Shown piece after piece: positions 45,237 through 57,090 of a stretch of DNA of 64,000 nt. Every line of letters begins with the position of its first letter. Position 1 is the stretch's first letter. Both the position numbers and the translations under genes were made by a program. The notes below the pieces were generated by a model. That model saw only the letters and a program-made list of their open reading frames with translations. It was not told where the DNA came from and made no database searches. Source of the stretch: Dongia sedimenti (GTDB lineage: Bacteria; Pseudomonadota; Alphaproteobacteria; Dongiales; Dongiaceae). The stretch is taken from the NCBI GenBank assembly GCA_030715195.1, contig JAUYVI010000001.1:744001-808000 (forward strand). The letters run 5' to 3'.

Positions 45237-45501
45237 AAGCGTACTCGAAGTCGTTGGCGTTGATGACGTTGTGCTCGACTCCGACCGGACGGTTGTAGGA
45301 GCCGCCGGCCTTCATCTCGGCCGTATGGATCTGTTTGCCGTCATCGATCGCCAGCTTGCCGTCCAGCAGCGGCACCACGATGTAGTCGTGTCCGTGGCGA
45401 TGCCAGCCGGTCTCGGCGCCGGGCGCGAACCGCCATTCGGTGACGATCACCCGGTCATTCTCGATCTGCTTGGTGCCGATGGCCTTTGGCCGCTCGCTCA
45501 T
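45208..45501 (-). CDS. Small cupin-domain protein
   Basis: 97 aa forming one beta-barrel. The metal-binding motif 1 is ETGWHRHGHDYIVVPL (two His plus a third) and the C-terminal His is in VGVEHNVIN. Such single-domain cupins bind a divalent metal and may be small enzymes or sensors. Its end overlaps the rnr start by 29 bases, so the two are probably translationally coupled. Confidence 0.82.
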   Translation of the reverse strand: MSERPKAIGTKQIENDRVIVTEWRFAPGAETGWHRHGHDYIVVPLLDGKLAIDDGKQIHTAEMKAGGSYNRPVGVEHNVINANDFEYAFVEIELKQA

Positions 45502-45580
45502 GCTCCGCCTCGATTCTCAGCCGGTTCCGGGCGCACCATAGCATGGTCGCCGGAACCGGGGGGAAGTCGAGAGGCGGGGG

Positions 45581-46657
45581 CTAGAGGCCCAGCGAGAGAT
45601 TGACGCCGCCGAAGATGACGCGGTTGCCGTCCTGGCCGTCGAATTCCTTGGTGCGATAGGTGGCCGAGGCATCCATCCGGAAGGCATCCGACCAGAACAA
45701 GGCCACGCCGGCCGAGAGATCGCCGACCAGCGGCTTCTTGTCGACGCTGCGGCTGTCCTCGAACGTGTTGCCGTCGAGGAAGATGTTGCGGCCGACCGCG
45801 CGGCCCTGGGCCGCGACGTAGAAGTAGTAGCCGAACGGGCTGGTCATCGCATCGGCATTGAAATAGCTGGTGCCGGAGGTCGAGGGCCGCATCCGTTGCT
45901 GACCGTAATCCGCGAGCAGGCCCTGGCCGAAGCGCAGGGTGACGCCGGTCTCGCCATAGGTCATGACATTGCCGACCGTGGCGCCGAGCTCGGGGATCGC
46001 CTCGATCTCCTGGCCCCAGAACAGCGGCTGGTTGAAGCGCCACTTGCGCTCGTAGGAAATCATGACGCCGGGCTCGGTATGGATCTGGTGGTCCCAGCCC
46101 TGGGCCTCGCCGATTCCAATGAACTGGTGCCAGTCGTTCTGTGCATTGCTGCCCATCGAATGCGGTCCGATGATACCCGCGGTGATCTCGAGATGGCTGA
46201 ACTCGCGGTGATCGGTGTCCTGCATCATGCCGAGGCCGGCATACAGCCACCCGGCATAGGGCCGATCGTCCTTGGGCGGGTTCGAAAGGCTGATGTCGGA
46301 CGGCGTGAACACCTGCTGCCCCAGCAGGATCTCGTAGCGCTGCTGGTGCCACTGGCCACCGCCGCGGAAGGGCATGAAGGGGCCACCCGACAAGGCCGCG
46401 AACGGCCCGGAAAAGGCACTGTCGGCCCCGACGCTGGGCGAGAGCCAGGTGAACTGCGCACCCTGGGTGTAGTAGCGATCGTCGCCGAGGTAGATCGAGT
46501 CGTTCTCTTCGATGATCGTCAGCCGGCCGTAGCTGTCTTCCTTGGGATCGTCGGCGGAGGCCGGCCCCCAGGCGAGCAGGGTCAAGCCGGCCAGGCTGAT
46601 TGAGAGTGCAGTGCGCCGTGCCGGCCAGCGCCGGAGCCTGGAAAACGCCGATTTCAT
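45581..46657 (-). CDS. LpxR-like (DUF2219) outer-membrane lipid A deacylase family protein
   Basis: 358 aa with a signal peptide (ending GPASA). LpxR-family signatures: IIEENDSIYLGDDRYYTQG at the mature N-terminus (the Asn-Asp pair is catalytic in Salmonella LpxR), DDRPYAGWLYAGL, and GPHSMGSNAQNDWHQFIG carrying the likely catalytic His. It ends in a beta-strand terminating in Leu (GGVNLSLGL). LpxR removes the 3'-acyloxyacyl group of lipid A; whether this homologue does so is untested. Confidence 0.85.
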   Translation of the reverse strand: MKSAFSRLRRWPARRTALSISLAGLTLLAWGPASADDPKEDSYGRLTIIEENDSIYLGDDRYYTQGAQFTWLSPSVGADSAFSGPFAALSGGPFMPFRGGGQWHQQRYEILLGQQVFTPSDISLSNPPKDDRPYAGWLYAGLGMMQDTDHREFSHLEITAGIIGPHSMGSNAQNDWHQFIGIGEAQGWDHQIHTEPGVMISYERKWRFNQPLFWGQEIEAIPELGATVGNVMTYGETGVTLRFGQGLLADYGQQRMRPSTSGTSYFNADAMTSPFGYYFYVAAQGRAVGRNIFLDGNTFEDSRSVDKKPLVGDLSAGVALFWSDAFRMDASATYRTKEFDGQDGNRVIFGGVNLSLGL

Positions 46658-46819
46658 TGAAGATCCCACCGTAAGGAGACTGTCTCCCGGGAGTAAGTCC
46701 TGGATTCCACACTGGTTCCCTGCCTTGGGCCGATGATCGGGCGGCCGGGATTGCTCCAGATCAATTCTCCCCGCCGCCTCGTATGCGAATATTCGGCAGC
46801 CAGCGAGAGGAAGGCTGCC

Positions 46820-47101
46820 ATGCTGACTTACGAGGACTGCATCGCCCTGTGCGGCTTGAACCGGCGCGAAGTGGAAGCCATCGCGGAGCATGAGCATATT
46901 CCGCCGATCGTCGCGGCCGAGCTCGGCAACTATCTGTGCCGGAATGCCGAAGGCGAGCTCTGCATCCAGCGCTACATCCTGGACGACATCGCCACCGCGG
47001 AGCACCGGGGCGATCAGCACCATGTCAACGTCCTGAAGGCCGTGCTGAAGCACTTTGTGACCACGCATCCGAAGCGCGGCGGCGCGAAGGCCACCGCTTA
47101 G
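46820..47101 (+). CDS. Small conserved hypothetical protein (93 aa)
   Basis: 93-aa soluble helical protein beginning MLTYEDCIALCGLNRREVEA and containing IAEHEHIPPIVAAELGNYL, with a basic C-terminus. GAGAGGAAGG lies just upstream of the ATG at 46820. It starts 13 bases before phaC and is likely in the same operon. I recognise the MLTYEDC pattern as recurring in Rhodospirillales-type genomes but no function is known to me. Confidence 0.75.
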   Translation: MLTYEDCIALCGLNRREVEAIAEHEHIPPIVAAELGNYLCRNAEGELCIQRYILDDIATAEHRGDQHHVNVLKAVLKHFVTTHPKRGGAKATA

Positions 47102-47114
47102 CAGGAGACTGGAG

Positions 47115-48962
47115 ATGGCAGCGACCGATCCGGCACGCAAGCCCGCCGGAGCCCGAAGCGCGGCGAATGACGACACGGCGGGGCCGGCGGTCTCGGCGCC
47201 GCCGCGGAATGATGCCGTGCCGGCGGAGCCGGTCGATATCAGCGAGACGCGCGCGGATTCCATCGATCGATTGATCCATGCCTGGCAGGCGCGGTTCACG
47301 GCCTCGATCTCGCCCGCCGCCTTGCGCCTCGCTTTCTCCGACTGGGCGATGCAGTTCCTGAACTCGCCGGGCAAGCAGCAGCAGCTCACCGAGAAGGCGG
47401 CGCGCAAGTGGCTCCGCCTGATGCTCTATCAGGCACAGAGGTTGCGGGACGCCGATTGCGCGCCTTGCATCGAGCCGCTGAAGCAGGACCGTCGGTTCAA
47501 CGATCCGGCCTGGCGGCAGCCGCCTTTCGATTCGATCTATCAGAGCTTCCTGCTCGGCCAGCAATGGCTGCACAACGCGATGACCGGCGTTCGCGGCGTC
47601 TCCAAGAGCAACGAGCGCATCGTCGATTTCACCATGCGCCAGCTGCTCGACATGGTCTCGCCGGCGAATTTCCCGTGGACCAATCCCGAGATCCTGAAGA
47701 AGACGGTCGCGGAGAACGGGCAGAACTTCCTCCGCGGCGCGATGAACTTCGCCGCCGATTGGGAGCGTGCCATCGCCGGCCGTCCGCCGGTCGGCAGCGA
47801 GAACTTCGCGGTCGGCCGCGATCTCGCCGTCACGCCCGGCAAGGTGATCTACCGCAACGAGCTGATGGAGCTCATCCAATATGCGCCGAGCACGGCGGAG
47901 GTGCGGCCGGAGCCGGTGCTGATCGTGCCGGCCTGGATCATGAAGTACTACATCCTCGATCTCTCGCCGCAGAACTCGCTGGTGCGGCACCTGGTGGCGC
48001 AGGGCCATACCGTCTTCATGGTCTCCTGGCGCAATCCCGGCGTCGCCCAGCGCGATCTCGGCCTCGACGACTACCGACGGCTCGGGATCGAGGCGGCGCT
48101 CGACGCGATCGGCAAGGTCTGCGGGCCGGAGAAGGTGCATGCCTGCGGCTATTGCCTCGGCGGCACCTTGCTGGCGATCGCCGCCGCGCATCTCGGGCAG
48201 AAGCATGACGAGCGCCTGGCCACGGTCACGATGTTCGCGGCGCAGACCGACTTCACCGAAGCCGGCGAGCTGATGCTGTTCATCAACGAGAGCCAGGTCT
48301 CCTATCTCGAAGACATCATGTGGGAGCAGAGCTTCCTCGACACGCGGCAGATGGCGGGCGCCTTCCAGCTCCTGCGCTCCAACGATCTCATCTGGTCGCA
48401 GATGGTGAAGGAATACATGATGGGCGAGCGCGCGCCCATGACCGACCTGATGGCCTGGAATGCCGACGCGACCCGCATGCCCTATCGCATGCATTCCGAA
48501 TACCTGCGCAGCCTGTTCCTGGACAACGACCTGGCGGAGGGTCGCTTCGAGGTCGAGGGGCGCCCGATCGCGCTTTCGGACATCCAGGTGCCGGTCTTCA
48601 TCGTGGCGACCGAGAGCGATCACATCGCGCCTTGGCATTCGGTCTTCAAGTTCCACCTGCTGGCGGATACCGGGGTCACTTTCGTGCTGACGACCGGCGG
48701 CCACAATGCGGGCATCGTCAGCGAGCCCGGTCATCCCCGCCGCGCGTTCCGGATCGCCGCGCGCCACGACCACGAGACCTATCTCGACCCGGAGACCTGG
48801 GCGGCCGCGGCCGAGCGCCGCGACGGTTCCTGGTGGCCGGCCTGGTGGCAATGGCTCGGCGCGCATTCGGGCACGGCCAAAGCGCCGCCGGCCATGGGTG
48901 CGCCGGAGCAGGGCTTGCCGCCACTCGGCGACGCGCCCGGAACCTATGTGAAGCAGCTATGA
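47115..48962 (+). CDS. phaC: Class I poly(3-hydroxyalkanoate) synthase
   Basis: 615 aa; polymerises (R)-3-hydroxyacyl-CoA into storage granules. An N-terminal PhaC domain (FAVGRDLAVTPGKVIYRNELMELIQY) precedes the alpha/beta-hydrolase core. The catalytic triad is visible: C347 in the lipase-like box GYCLGG, D502 in ATESDHIAPW and H530 in TTGGHNAGI. Length and lack of an adjacent PhaE/PhaR subunit gene indicate class I. No thiolase, reductase or phasin gene lies nearby. Confidence 0.96.
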   Translation: MAATDPARKPAGARSAANDDTAGPAVSAPPRNDAVPAEPVDISETRADSIDRLIHAWQARFTASISPAALRLAFSDWAMQFLNSPGKQQQLTEKAARKWLRLMLYQAQRLRDADCAPCIEPLKQDRRFNDPAWRQPPFDSIYQSFLLGQQWLHNAMTGVRGVSKSNERIVDFTMRQLLDMVSPANFPWTNPEILKKTVAENGQNFLRGAMNFAADWERAIAGRPPVGSENFAVGRDLAVTPGKVIYRNELMELIQYAPSTAEVRPEPVLIVPAWIMKYYILDLSPQNSLVRHLVAQGHTVFMVSWRNPGVAQRDLGLDDYRRLGIEAALDAIGKVCGPEKVHACGYCLGGTLLAIAAAHLGQKHDERLATVTMFAAQTDFTEAGELMLFINESQVSYLEDIMWEQSFLDTRQMAGAFQLLRSNDLIWSQMVKEYMMGERAPMTDLMAWNADATRMPYRMHSEYLRSLFLDNDLAEGRFEVEGRPIALSDIQVPVFIVATESDHIAPWHSVFKFHLLADTGVTFVLTTGGHNAGIVSEPGHPRRAFRIAARHDHETYLDPETWAAAAERRDGSWWPAWWQWLGAHSGTAKAPPAMGAPEQGLPPLGDAPGTYVKQL

Positions 48963-48991
48963 ACGTCGCAATCTAGTCAGGACCACAGACC

Positions 48992-50005
48992 ATGCGTGCC
49001 GATGAAATCATGACCTCTCCGGTGGTGACCGTGACGCCGGACACCCCCGCGAGCCGTATCGCCAAGCTGTTGCTGGAGAACCATGTCAGCGCCGTGCCGG
49101 TCGTCGACGCGTCCGGTGCGCCGCTCGGCATCGTCAGCGAAGGCGATCTGCTGCGCCGCGACGAGTCCGGCCGGGCGGCGCGCCGGGCCTGGTGGCTGGA
49201 AATGCTCGCCGAGGGCGAGCCGCTCAGCCAGGAATATCTGTCCCAGCTCCGCACCAAGGACCAGCCGGCCAAGGAGATCATGTCGGCGCCGGTGGTCACG
49301 GTGACCGAGGCCAGCGATGTCGCGGAACTGGCGCACCTGTTCTCGTCCTATCGCATCAAGCGGGTCCCGGTTCTGCGCGACGGCCGGGTCGTCGGGATCG
49401 TCAGCCGCGTCGATCTGCTGCGGTCGTTCGACAAGGAGGAGGGCGGCGAAGGCGAATCGCGGCCGAGCCTGCTGCATCCGCTGGATGCGCTGATCTCGCT
49501 CGAAGAGCGGCTGAAGCGCGTACGCCGGTCCGATGCAGCGGTGGGCGCACCGGCGGCTCCGGCCCAGGCTTCGGCGGATACATTCGACGTCGCGCACTTC
49601 CAGGCGCTGGCGCTCGATTCCAAGCATGAGGAGGATCTGCGTCGGGCGGAGCTGCGCCGGGCCGAGGCGGCGGCACGGCGGCGGACGGTCGAGCAGCTCA
49701 TCGATCACCACGTCGGCGATGAGACTTGGCGCAACATGCTGCACAAGGCCCGTGAGGCGGCCCAGCATGGGCAGAAGGAGTTCATGCTGCTGCGCTTCCC
49801 GCACGATCTCTGCAGCGACGGTGGCCGCGCGATCAACGTCCCGGAGCCCGAATGGCCGAAGACGCTCCGAGGCGAGGCGGCCGAGGTCTATCTGCGCTGG
49901 GAGCGCGAGCTGAAGGAGCGCGGGTTCCGATTGGCCGCGCGCGTGCTGGACTTCCCCGGCGGATTTCCCGGCGATATCGGGCTGTTCCTGGTCTGGGGCC
50001 AGTAG
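48992..50005 (+). CDS. CBS-pair protein with extra C-terminal domain
   Basis: 337 aa. Two CBS motifs at residues 1-60 (MTSPVVTVTPDTPASRIAKLL) and about 92-150 (EIMSAPVVTVTEASDVAELAHL) form a nucleotide-sensing Bateman module. A charged helical linker (RRAELRRAEAAARRR) leads to a C-terminal domain of about 110 residues (EFMLLRFPHDLCSDGG, RWERELKERGF, GFPGDIGLFLVWG) that I do not recognise. Begins 29 bases after phaC in the same direction; possibly senses adenylate or NAD state. Confidence 0.82.
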   Translation: MRADEIMTSPVVTVTPDTPASRIAKLLLENHVSAVPVVDASGAPLGIVSEGDLLRRDESGRAARRAWWLEMLAEGEPLSQEYLSQLRTKDQPAKEIMSAPVVTVTEASDVAELAHLFSSYRIKRVPVLRDGRVVGIVSRVDLLRSFDKEEGGEGESRPSLLHPLDALISLEERLKRVRRSDAAVGAPAAPAQASADTFDVAHFQALALDSKHEEDLRRAELRRAEAAARRRTVEQLIDHHVGDETWRNMLHKAREAAQHGQKEFMLLRFPHDLCSDGGRAINVPEPEWPKTLRGEAAEVYLRWERELKERGFRLAARVLDFPGGFPGDIGLFLVWGQ

Positions 50006-50034
50006 CACGCCGCCGGCGGGCGAAGAGGTGCCAT

Positions 50035-51390
50035 GTGAATCGCATCAAGATCGCGTTCTGGGCGGCGCTGGCGCTGCTGAGCCTGCTGTGGCTCGCGGCC
50101 GATCCCGGAGCCTTGCAACCGGCCGGCTTCTTCGCGTTGCGCAGCGGGATGGTACAATGGAGCGGCATCCTCGCCATGGGGTGCATGAGCCTCGCCATGG
50201 TTCTGGCCTTGCGCCTGCGCTGGCCGGAGCAGGCGCTGGGCGGCCTCGACAAGACCTATCGCCTGCATAAATGGCTCGGCATCGGCGGCTTGTGCCTGTC
50301 GGTCGCGCATTGGCTCTGGACCCAGGCACCCAAATGGGCGGTCGGGCTCGGCTGGCTGCAGCGTCCCGCCCGCGGTCCGCGCGGGCCCGTCGGCAATGCG
50401 ATCGAGCAATTTCTGGGCTCGTTGCGCGATCCGGCGGAAGGGCTGGGCGAATGGGCTTTCTACGCCAGCGTTCTGCTGATCGCGGTGGCGCTGATCCGGC
50501 TCGTTCCCTATCACGTCTTCTACAAGACGCACCGGCTCTTGGCGGTCGCCTATCTGGTGCTGGTCTTCCACAGCGCGGTGCTGACCCAGTTCGGCTACTG
50601 GGCGACACCGCTCGGCGGGCTGCTGGCGGTGCTGCTGGCGGCCGGGTCCGTTGCCGCCGTCGTCTCCCTCTTCGGAAGGATCGGCGCCGGACGCAAGGTT
50701 CGTGGATCGATCGCCAGCCTCACCTATTATCCGCCGCTGCGCGTGCTGGAAGGCGAGATCGATATCCCGGAGGGATGGCCGGGGCACAAGGCGGGTCAGT
50801 TCGCCTTCGTGCGCTCGCAGCCTTCTGAGGGCGCGCATCCCTACACGATCGCCTCGGCCTGGCATCCGGCGGTCCACCGGCTGACCTTCGTGGTGAAGGC
50901 GCTCGGGGACCACACGGCCCGGCTCCGCGATTCTCTCCGCGTCGGCCAGAGCATCGAGATCGAAGGTCCCTATGGTGGCTTCACCTTCGACGACGACTGC
51001 CGGCATCAGATCTGGGTCGGCGGCGGCATCGGAATCACGCCCTTCATCGCGCGCATGAAGCAGCGCGCCCTGCAGCGGCGCACCGAGCCGGGCGCGCCGG
51101 CGGTGCAGACCGTCGACCTCTTCCACACCACGGCCGACTTCAGCGCGGAAGCCATCACCAAGCTGGAGGCGGATGCACGCGCCGCCGATGTCCGATTGCA
51201 CGTCCTGGTCGATTCCCGGCACGGTCGCCTGAACGGCGAGCGGATCCGCGCCGAGGTTCCCGGCTGGCGCGATGCCAGCTTATGGTTCTGCGGTCCGTCG
51301 GGCTTCGGCGTCGCACTGAGCCGGGACTTTGCCGCGCACGGATTCCCCGTCGGCACGCACTTTCATCAGGAACTGTTCGCGCTCCGCTAG
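50035..51390 (+). CDS. Ferric-reductase-like membrane flavoprotein
   Basis: 451 aa from a GTG start with AAGAGG upstream. The N-terminal half has six hydrophobic segments with heme-binding-type His residues (LHKWLGIGGLCLSVAHWLW and FYKTHRLLAVAYLVLVFHS), the ferric-reductase/NOX-like membrane domain. The C-terminal half is a ferredoxin-NADP reductase module with FAD-binding HPYTIAS and NAD(P)-binding GGGIGITPFIARM, ending HFHQELFALR. Transfers electrons from NAD(P)H across the membrane; acceptor unknown. Confidence 0.88.
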   Translation: MNRIKIAFWAALALLSLLWLAADPGALQPAGFFALRSGMVQWSGILAMGCMSLAMVLALRLRWPEQALGGLDKTYRLHKWLGIGGLCLSVAHWLWTQAPKWAVGLGWLQRPARGPRGPVGNAIEQFLGSLRDPAEGLGEWAFYASVLLIAVALIRLVPYHVFYKTHRLLAVAYLVLVFHSAVLTQFGYWATPLGGLLAVLLAAGSVAAVVSLFGRIGAGRKVRGSIASLTYYPPLRVLEGEIDIPEGWPGHKAGQFAFVRSQPSEGAHPYTIASAWHPAVHRLTFVVKALGDHTARLRDSLRVGQSIEIEGPYGGFTFDDDCRHQIWVGGGIGITPFIARMKQRALQRRTEPGAPAVQTVDLFHTTADFSAEAITKLEADARAADVRLHVLVDSRHGRLNGERIRAEVPGWRDASLWFCGPSGFGVALSRDFAAHGFPVGTHFHQELFALR

Positions 51391-51604
51391 CGGGCGCCAG
51401 GGCGCCGGCAGCTCCGGGACCACGCTCTCCCGTTTCACAGACGGTCGGCGTCGAGACACACCCTGGTATCATCGCTTCAACCACATGGACGACCCGCATT
51501 GCGGCCGCGCAACGAGGCGGGGGAACAAGAAAACGTGATAGAAATCGCTTTGTTGCCGTTGCAATGAAAACGCCGCTTGCGGAAATCCGCCGGTAAGCCC
51601 CGCG

Positions 51605-51641
51605 CCTCACTCTGGCGTCTGTTGAAACAGACAGAGTGAGG
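51605..51641 (+). promoter_or_regulatory. Strong hairpin covering the ribosome-binding site of the next gene
   Basis: CCTCACTCT (51605-51613) pairs with AGAGTGAGG (51633-51641), and GTCTGT with ACAGAC inside it around a TGAA loop; only a three-base bulge interrupts 15 base pairs. The right arm contains GTGAGG, the apparent Shine-Dalgarno sequence, and ends five bases before the ATG at 51647. It could be an RNA switch or a DNA operator. The rest of the 51391-51646 gap holds nothing recognised. Confidence 0.75.
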
Positions 51642-51646
51642 GCATC

Positions 51647-52945
51647 ATGCGACAGCTCCATAGCGCAGTTGAACGTGCCACCGCGCCGGCCGGCGAGAGT
51701 CTGCCGCCGCAGGAGGTTCGTCCGCTCGGCGCGTTCGAGAACCTCTTTGCCGCCTATTGCGAGGAGGCGTCCGCCACATTCACGCTGATGGCGGAACTGG
51801 AGGGAGATATCACCAAGGTCGGCATTCGGCGCGCGCTCGACCAGGTCCAAGCACGGCACCCGCTGTTGGCGGTCGGCATCCGGCGCAATGCGAGCGGCCG
51901 GCGCGTCTTCGTGCGCAGTGCGCGCGCGATTCCGCTGAAGGATCTGCCGACCGGCGCCGTGCCCTGGGAGCTTGCCGCCGGACTCGAGATCCGCCGCCGT
52001 TTCGACGTGGAAGCCGGGCCGCTGATGCTGGCCTCGGTCCGGTTCGAGGCGAAGAGTGTCCGGATGTTCTTCACCTTCCATCACGGCATCGCCGACGGCC
52101 TCTCGGCCGCCTTCATCATTCAGGATTTCGCCCGGGCGTTGAGCGGCGAACGGCTCGGCTCGTTCTTCGATGCGGCCACGCTCGATCGCCGCCTGGCGCT
52201 GCTGCCGCGCGAAGCCCCGGCCGTTCCCGAGGAAGCCGGTCCGACCGATGCGCGCGGGGTGCTGGATCCGCAGGCGCTCCAGCGTTGGGGGCGCGGCATG
52301 AGCGCGATGCCGATCGTCGCCTCGCACGGCTTCGCCCGGGACTTCACGCGCCGCCTGCGCGAGGTCGCGCGATTCCACGATGCGACGGTGCATGCCGCAC
52401 TCTCCGTGGCGCTGGCGCGCGCCATGGGCGCGCTGCGGCCATGGGGACGGCCGATCTGCGTCATGTCGCCGATCAGCCTGCGCGGCATGCTGGGGGTGGA
52501 GGGCGAATGCGGTATCTTCATCGGCGGCGGGAGCGCGGCGCTGGATCCCGCCGGCGACTCGTTCTGGGACGAAGCGCGGAAGGCGCGGGCCGCACTCGAG
52601 CCCTTCATGAACAACGAGGCTGCCCACGCCATGATCGCCGGCATGACGGCGTTCCGCGACAACGACGACAGTCCGGCCGGCGCGCGCGCCGGCTTTGCCG
52701 CCGGCTTCGATTTCGACGCCATGCTGACCAATCTCGGGGCGCTGCCGATCGAGGCAAGGCATGGCCGCGTCCGGATCAAGGCCGTCGCCGGCCCGATCGT
52801 GCTGGCTTCGGTCCAGGATGAGCATATCGTCGGGGTCGCGACCCTGGAGGATGAGATGCGGCTCACCTATACCAGCGTCGCGCCGCTGTCCGGCTTGCTG
52901 AAGCGCGTGGAGAAAAAGCTGTTCGAGGCTTGTGCGGGGTGGTGA
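51647..52945 (+). CDS. Stand-alone condensation-domain-fold acyltransferase
   Basis: 432 aa. The catalytic HHxxxDG motif is intact as HHGIADG (H145, H146, D150) in FTFHHGIADGLSAAF, and the second-half structure of the chloramphenicol-acetyltransferase/condensation fold (ICVMSPISLRGMLG, FDAMLTNLGALPIE) is present. Resembles PapA/WS-type acyltransferases that esterify or amidate a carrier- or CoA-bound acyl group. There is no NRPS or PKS gene nearby. Its translation may be controlled by the upstream hairpin. Convergent with topA, 15 bases apart. Confidence 0.8.
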   Translation: MRQLHSAVERATAPAGESLPPQEVRPLGAFENLFAAYCEEASATFTLMAELEGDITKVGIRRALDQVQARHPLLAVGIRRNASGRRVFVRSARAIPLKDLPTGAVPWELAAGLEIRRRFDVEAGPLMLASVRFEAKSVRMFFTFHHGIADGLSAAFIIQDFARALSGERLGSFFDAATLDRRLALLPREAPAVPEEAGPTDARGVLDPQALQRWGRGMSAMPIVASHGFARDFTRRLREVARFHDATVHAALSVALARAMGALRPWGRPICVMSPISLRGMLGVEGECGIFIGGGSAALDPAGDSFWDEARKARAALEPFMNNEAAHAMIAGMTAFRDNDDSPAGARAGFAAGFDFDAMLTNLGALPIEARHGRVRIKAVAGPIVLASVQDEHIVGVATLEDEMRLTYTSVAPLSGLLKRVEKKLFEACAGW

Positions 52946-52960
52946 GGGGACGCGGCGGAC

Positions 52961-55732
<2,772 letters not shown>

Positions 55733-55807
55733 GGAGTGCTTCGTTCAGCCTCTGACGATCGCGGTTAACCTTTGACGAACCGGCTTCGGTCCCGGTTCAG
55801 GAGGCCC

Positions 55808-56938
55808 TCAAGCTGCCTGCATCAGCAGGGAGACCCGGTTGCCCGGATGCCGTTCCAAACGGCCCGCCAGGTCCAATTCCAGCAGCACCATGCCCAGAAC
55901 GGGCGGCGAGCAATGACATTGCCGGACCAGTTCGTCAACCATGACCGGGCTGGGACCTAGGAGTGAAAGCACTTCGTCCCGGACCCGGTCGGCCTCGCTT
56001 AATGTATTAATTTCAGTATCTTGAGTATCGAATTTCAAGTTCTCGCGAAACTTTAAGTCTGGCCGGTTAAAGCCGTCCAGAGACTCCAGAACCTGCTCGA
56101 AATCCTCCACCAGGCGGGCGCCGTCCCGGATGAGGCGATTGGCCCCACGACAGCGCGGGTCCAGGGGAGAGCCGGGGACTGCCATGACCTCGCGCCCCTG
56201 ATCTAGGGCGAAACGCGCCGTGATCAAGGAGCCGGATCGCAGCGCCGCCTCCACCACCACGACCGCCCGCGAGAGGCCGGAGATGATCCGGTTGCGCCGG
56301 GGGAAGTGCCGGGCGGCCGGTTCGGTGCCGGGCGCCGCCTCGGCCACGATCAGGCCTTTGGTCCCCAGGCGGTCGAACAATTGGGCGTTCTCGGGCGGGT
56401 AGAGGACATCGATGCCGCCGGCCACGACCGCGATGGTGCCGCCGCTCTCGGACTTGGCGTCGAGGGCACCGAGATGGGCGGCGGTATCGATGCCGCGGGC
56501 CATGCCGCTGACCACCACGGCCCCGGCGCGGGCCAGCCCGGCCGCCATGTCGGCGGCGATCCGGCGCCCATTGGCCGAGGCATTGCGGGCCCCGACCAGC
56601 GCGATCATCGGCGCCTGCAGCAGCTCGGCGCGGCCTTTGACCGTGATGACCGGCGGTGCGTCTTCCAGCGCGGCCAGGGCTTCCGGGTAGTCCGGGTCCG
56701 GGCGGGCGACCAGCCGGGCACCCAGCCTTTCCAGTGTCTCGATCTCGCGCTCGGCCTCGCTCCGCGCGCAGATCCGCACCGGCCGCGACCGGCCGCCGCG
56801 CCGGGCGAGATCGGGAAGGGCGTCGAGCGCCTTCGCCGCCGTGCCGAAATAGGCGATCAGGTCACGGATCGTGACCGGCCCGATGCCGCCGCTGCGGGCC
56901 AAACGCAGCCAGTCCAGCCGTTCTTGCGGGTTCCCCAT
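55808..56938 (-). CDS. dprA: DNA-processing protein DprA (Smf)
   Basis: 376 aa; loads RecA on incoming single-stranded DNA during transformation. N-terminal SAM-like helices, the Rossmann core with VGARNASANGRRIAADMA and VVVSGMARGIDTAAHLGAL, and a C-terminal winged helix (VMVDELVRQCHCSPPVLGMVLLELDLAGRLERHPGN). I chose MGNPQERLDW (ATG at 56938); an in-frame TTG 33 bases upstream is possible. Sits between plsY and topA as in many alphaproteobacteria, but with gpx and a repeat region inserted before it. Confidence 0.93.
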   Translation of the reverse strand: MGNPQERLDWLRLARSGGIGPVTIRDLIAYFGTAAKALDALPDLARRGGRSRPVRICARSEAEREIETLERLGARLVARPDPDYPEALAALEDAPPVITVKGRAELLQAPMIALVGARNASANGRRIAADMAAGLARAGAVVVSGMARGIDTAAHLGALDAKSESGGTIAVVAGGIDVLYPPENAQLFDRLGTKGLIVAEAAPGTEPAARHFPRRNRIISGLSRAVVVVEAALRSGSLITARFALDQGREVMAVPGSPLDPRCRGANRLIRDGARLVEDFEQVLESLDGFNRPDLKFRENLKFDTQDTEINTLSEADRVRDEVLSLLGPSPVMVDELVRQCHCSPPVLGMVLLELDLAGRLERHPGNRVSLLMQAA

Positions 56939-57090
56939 GGGATGAGAACATAGCCGCAACTTCAGCGGCAATCAATTGCAGCACCGGCAATGCCTAGTTG
57001 CATTAGTTCAAGCCGGTGGTTGTGAGGATTTCTTCTTGCGGATTTCGGTGCTTCGCCCGCGGCTTGGGAATCAGCTATGTACGCGAGAGC

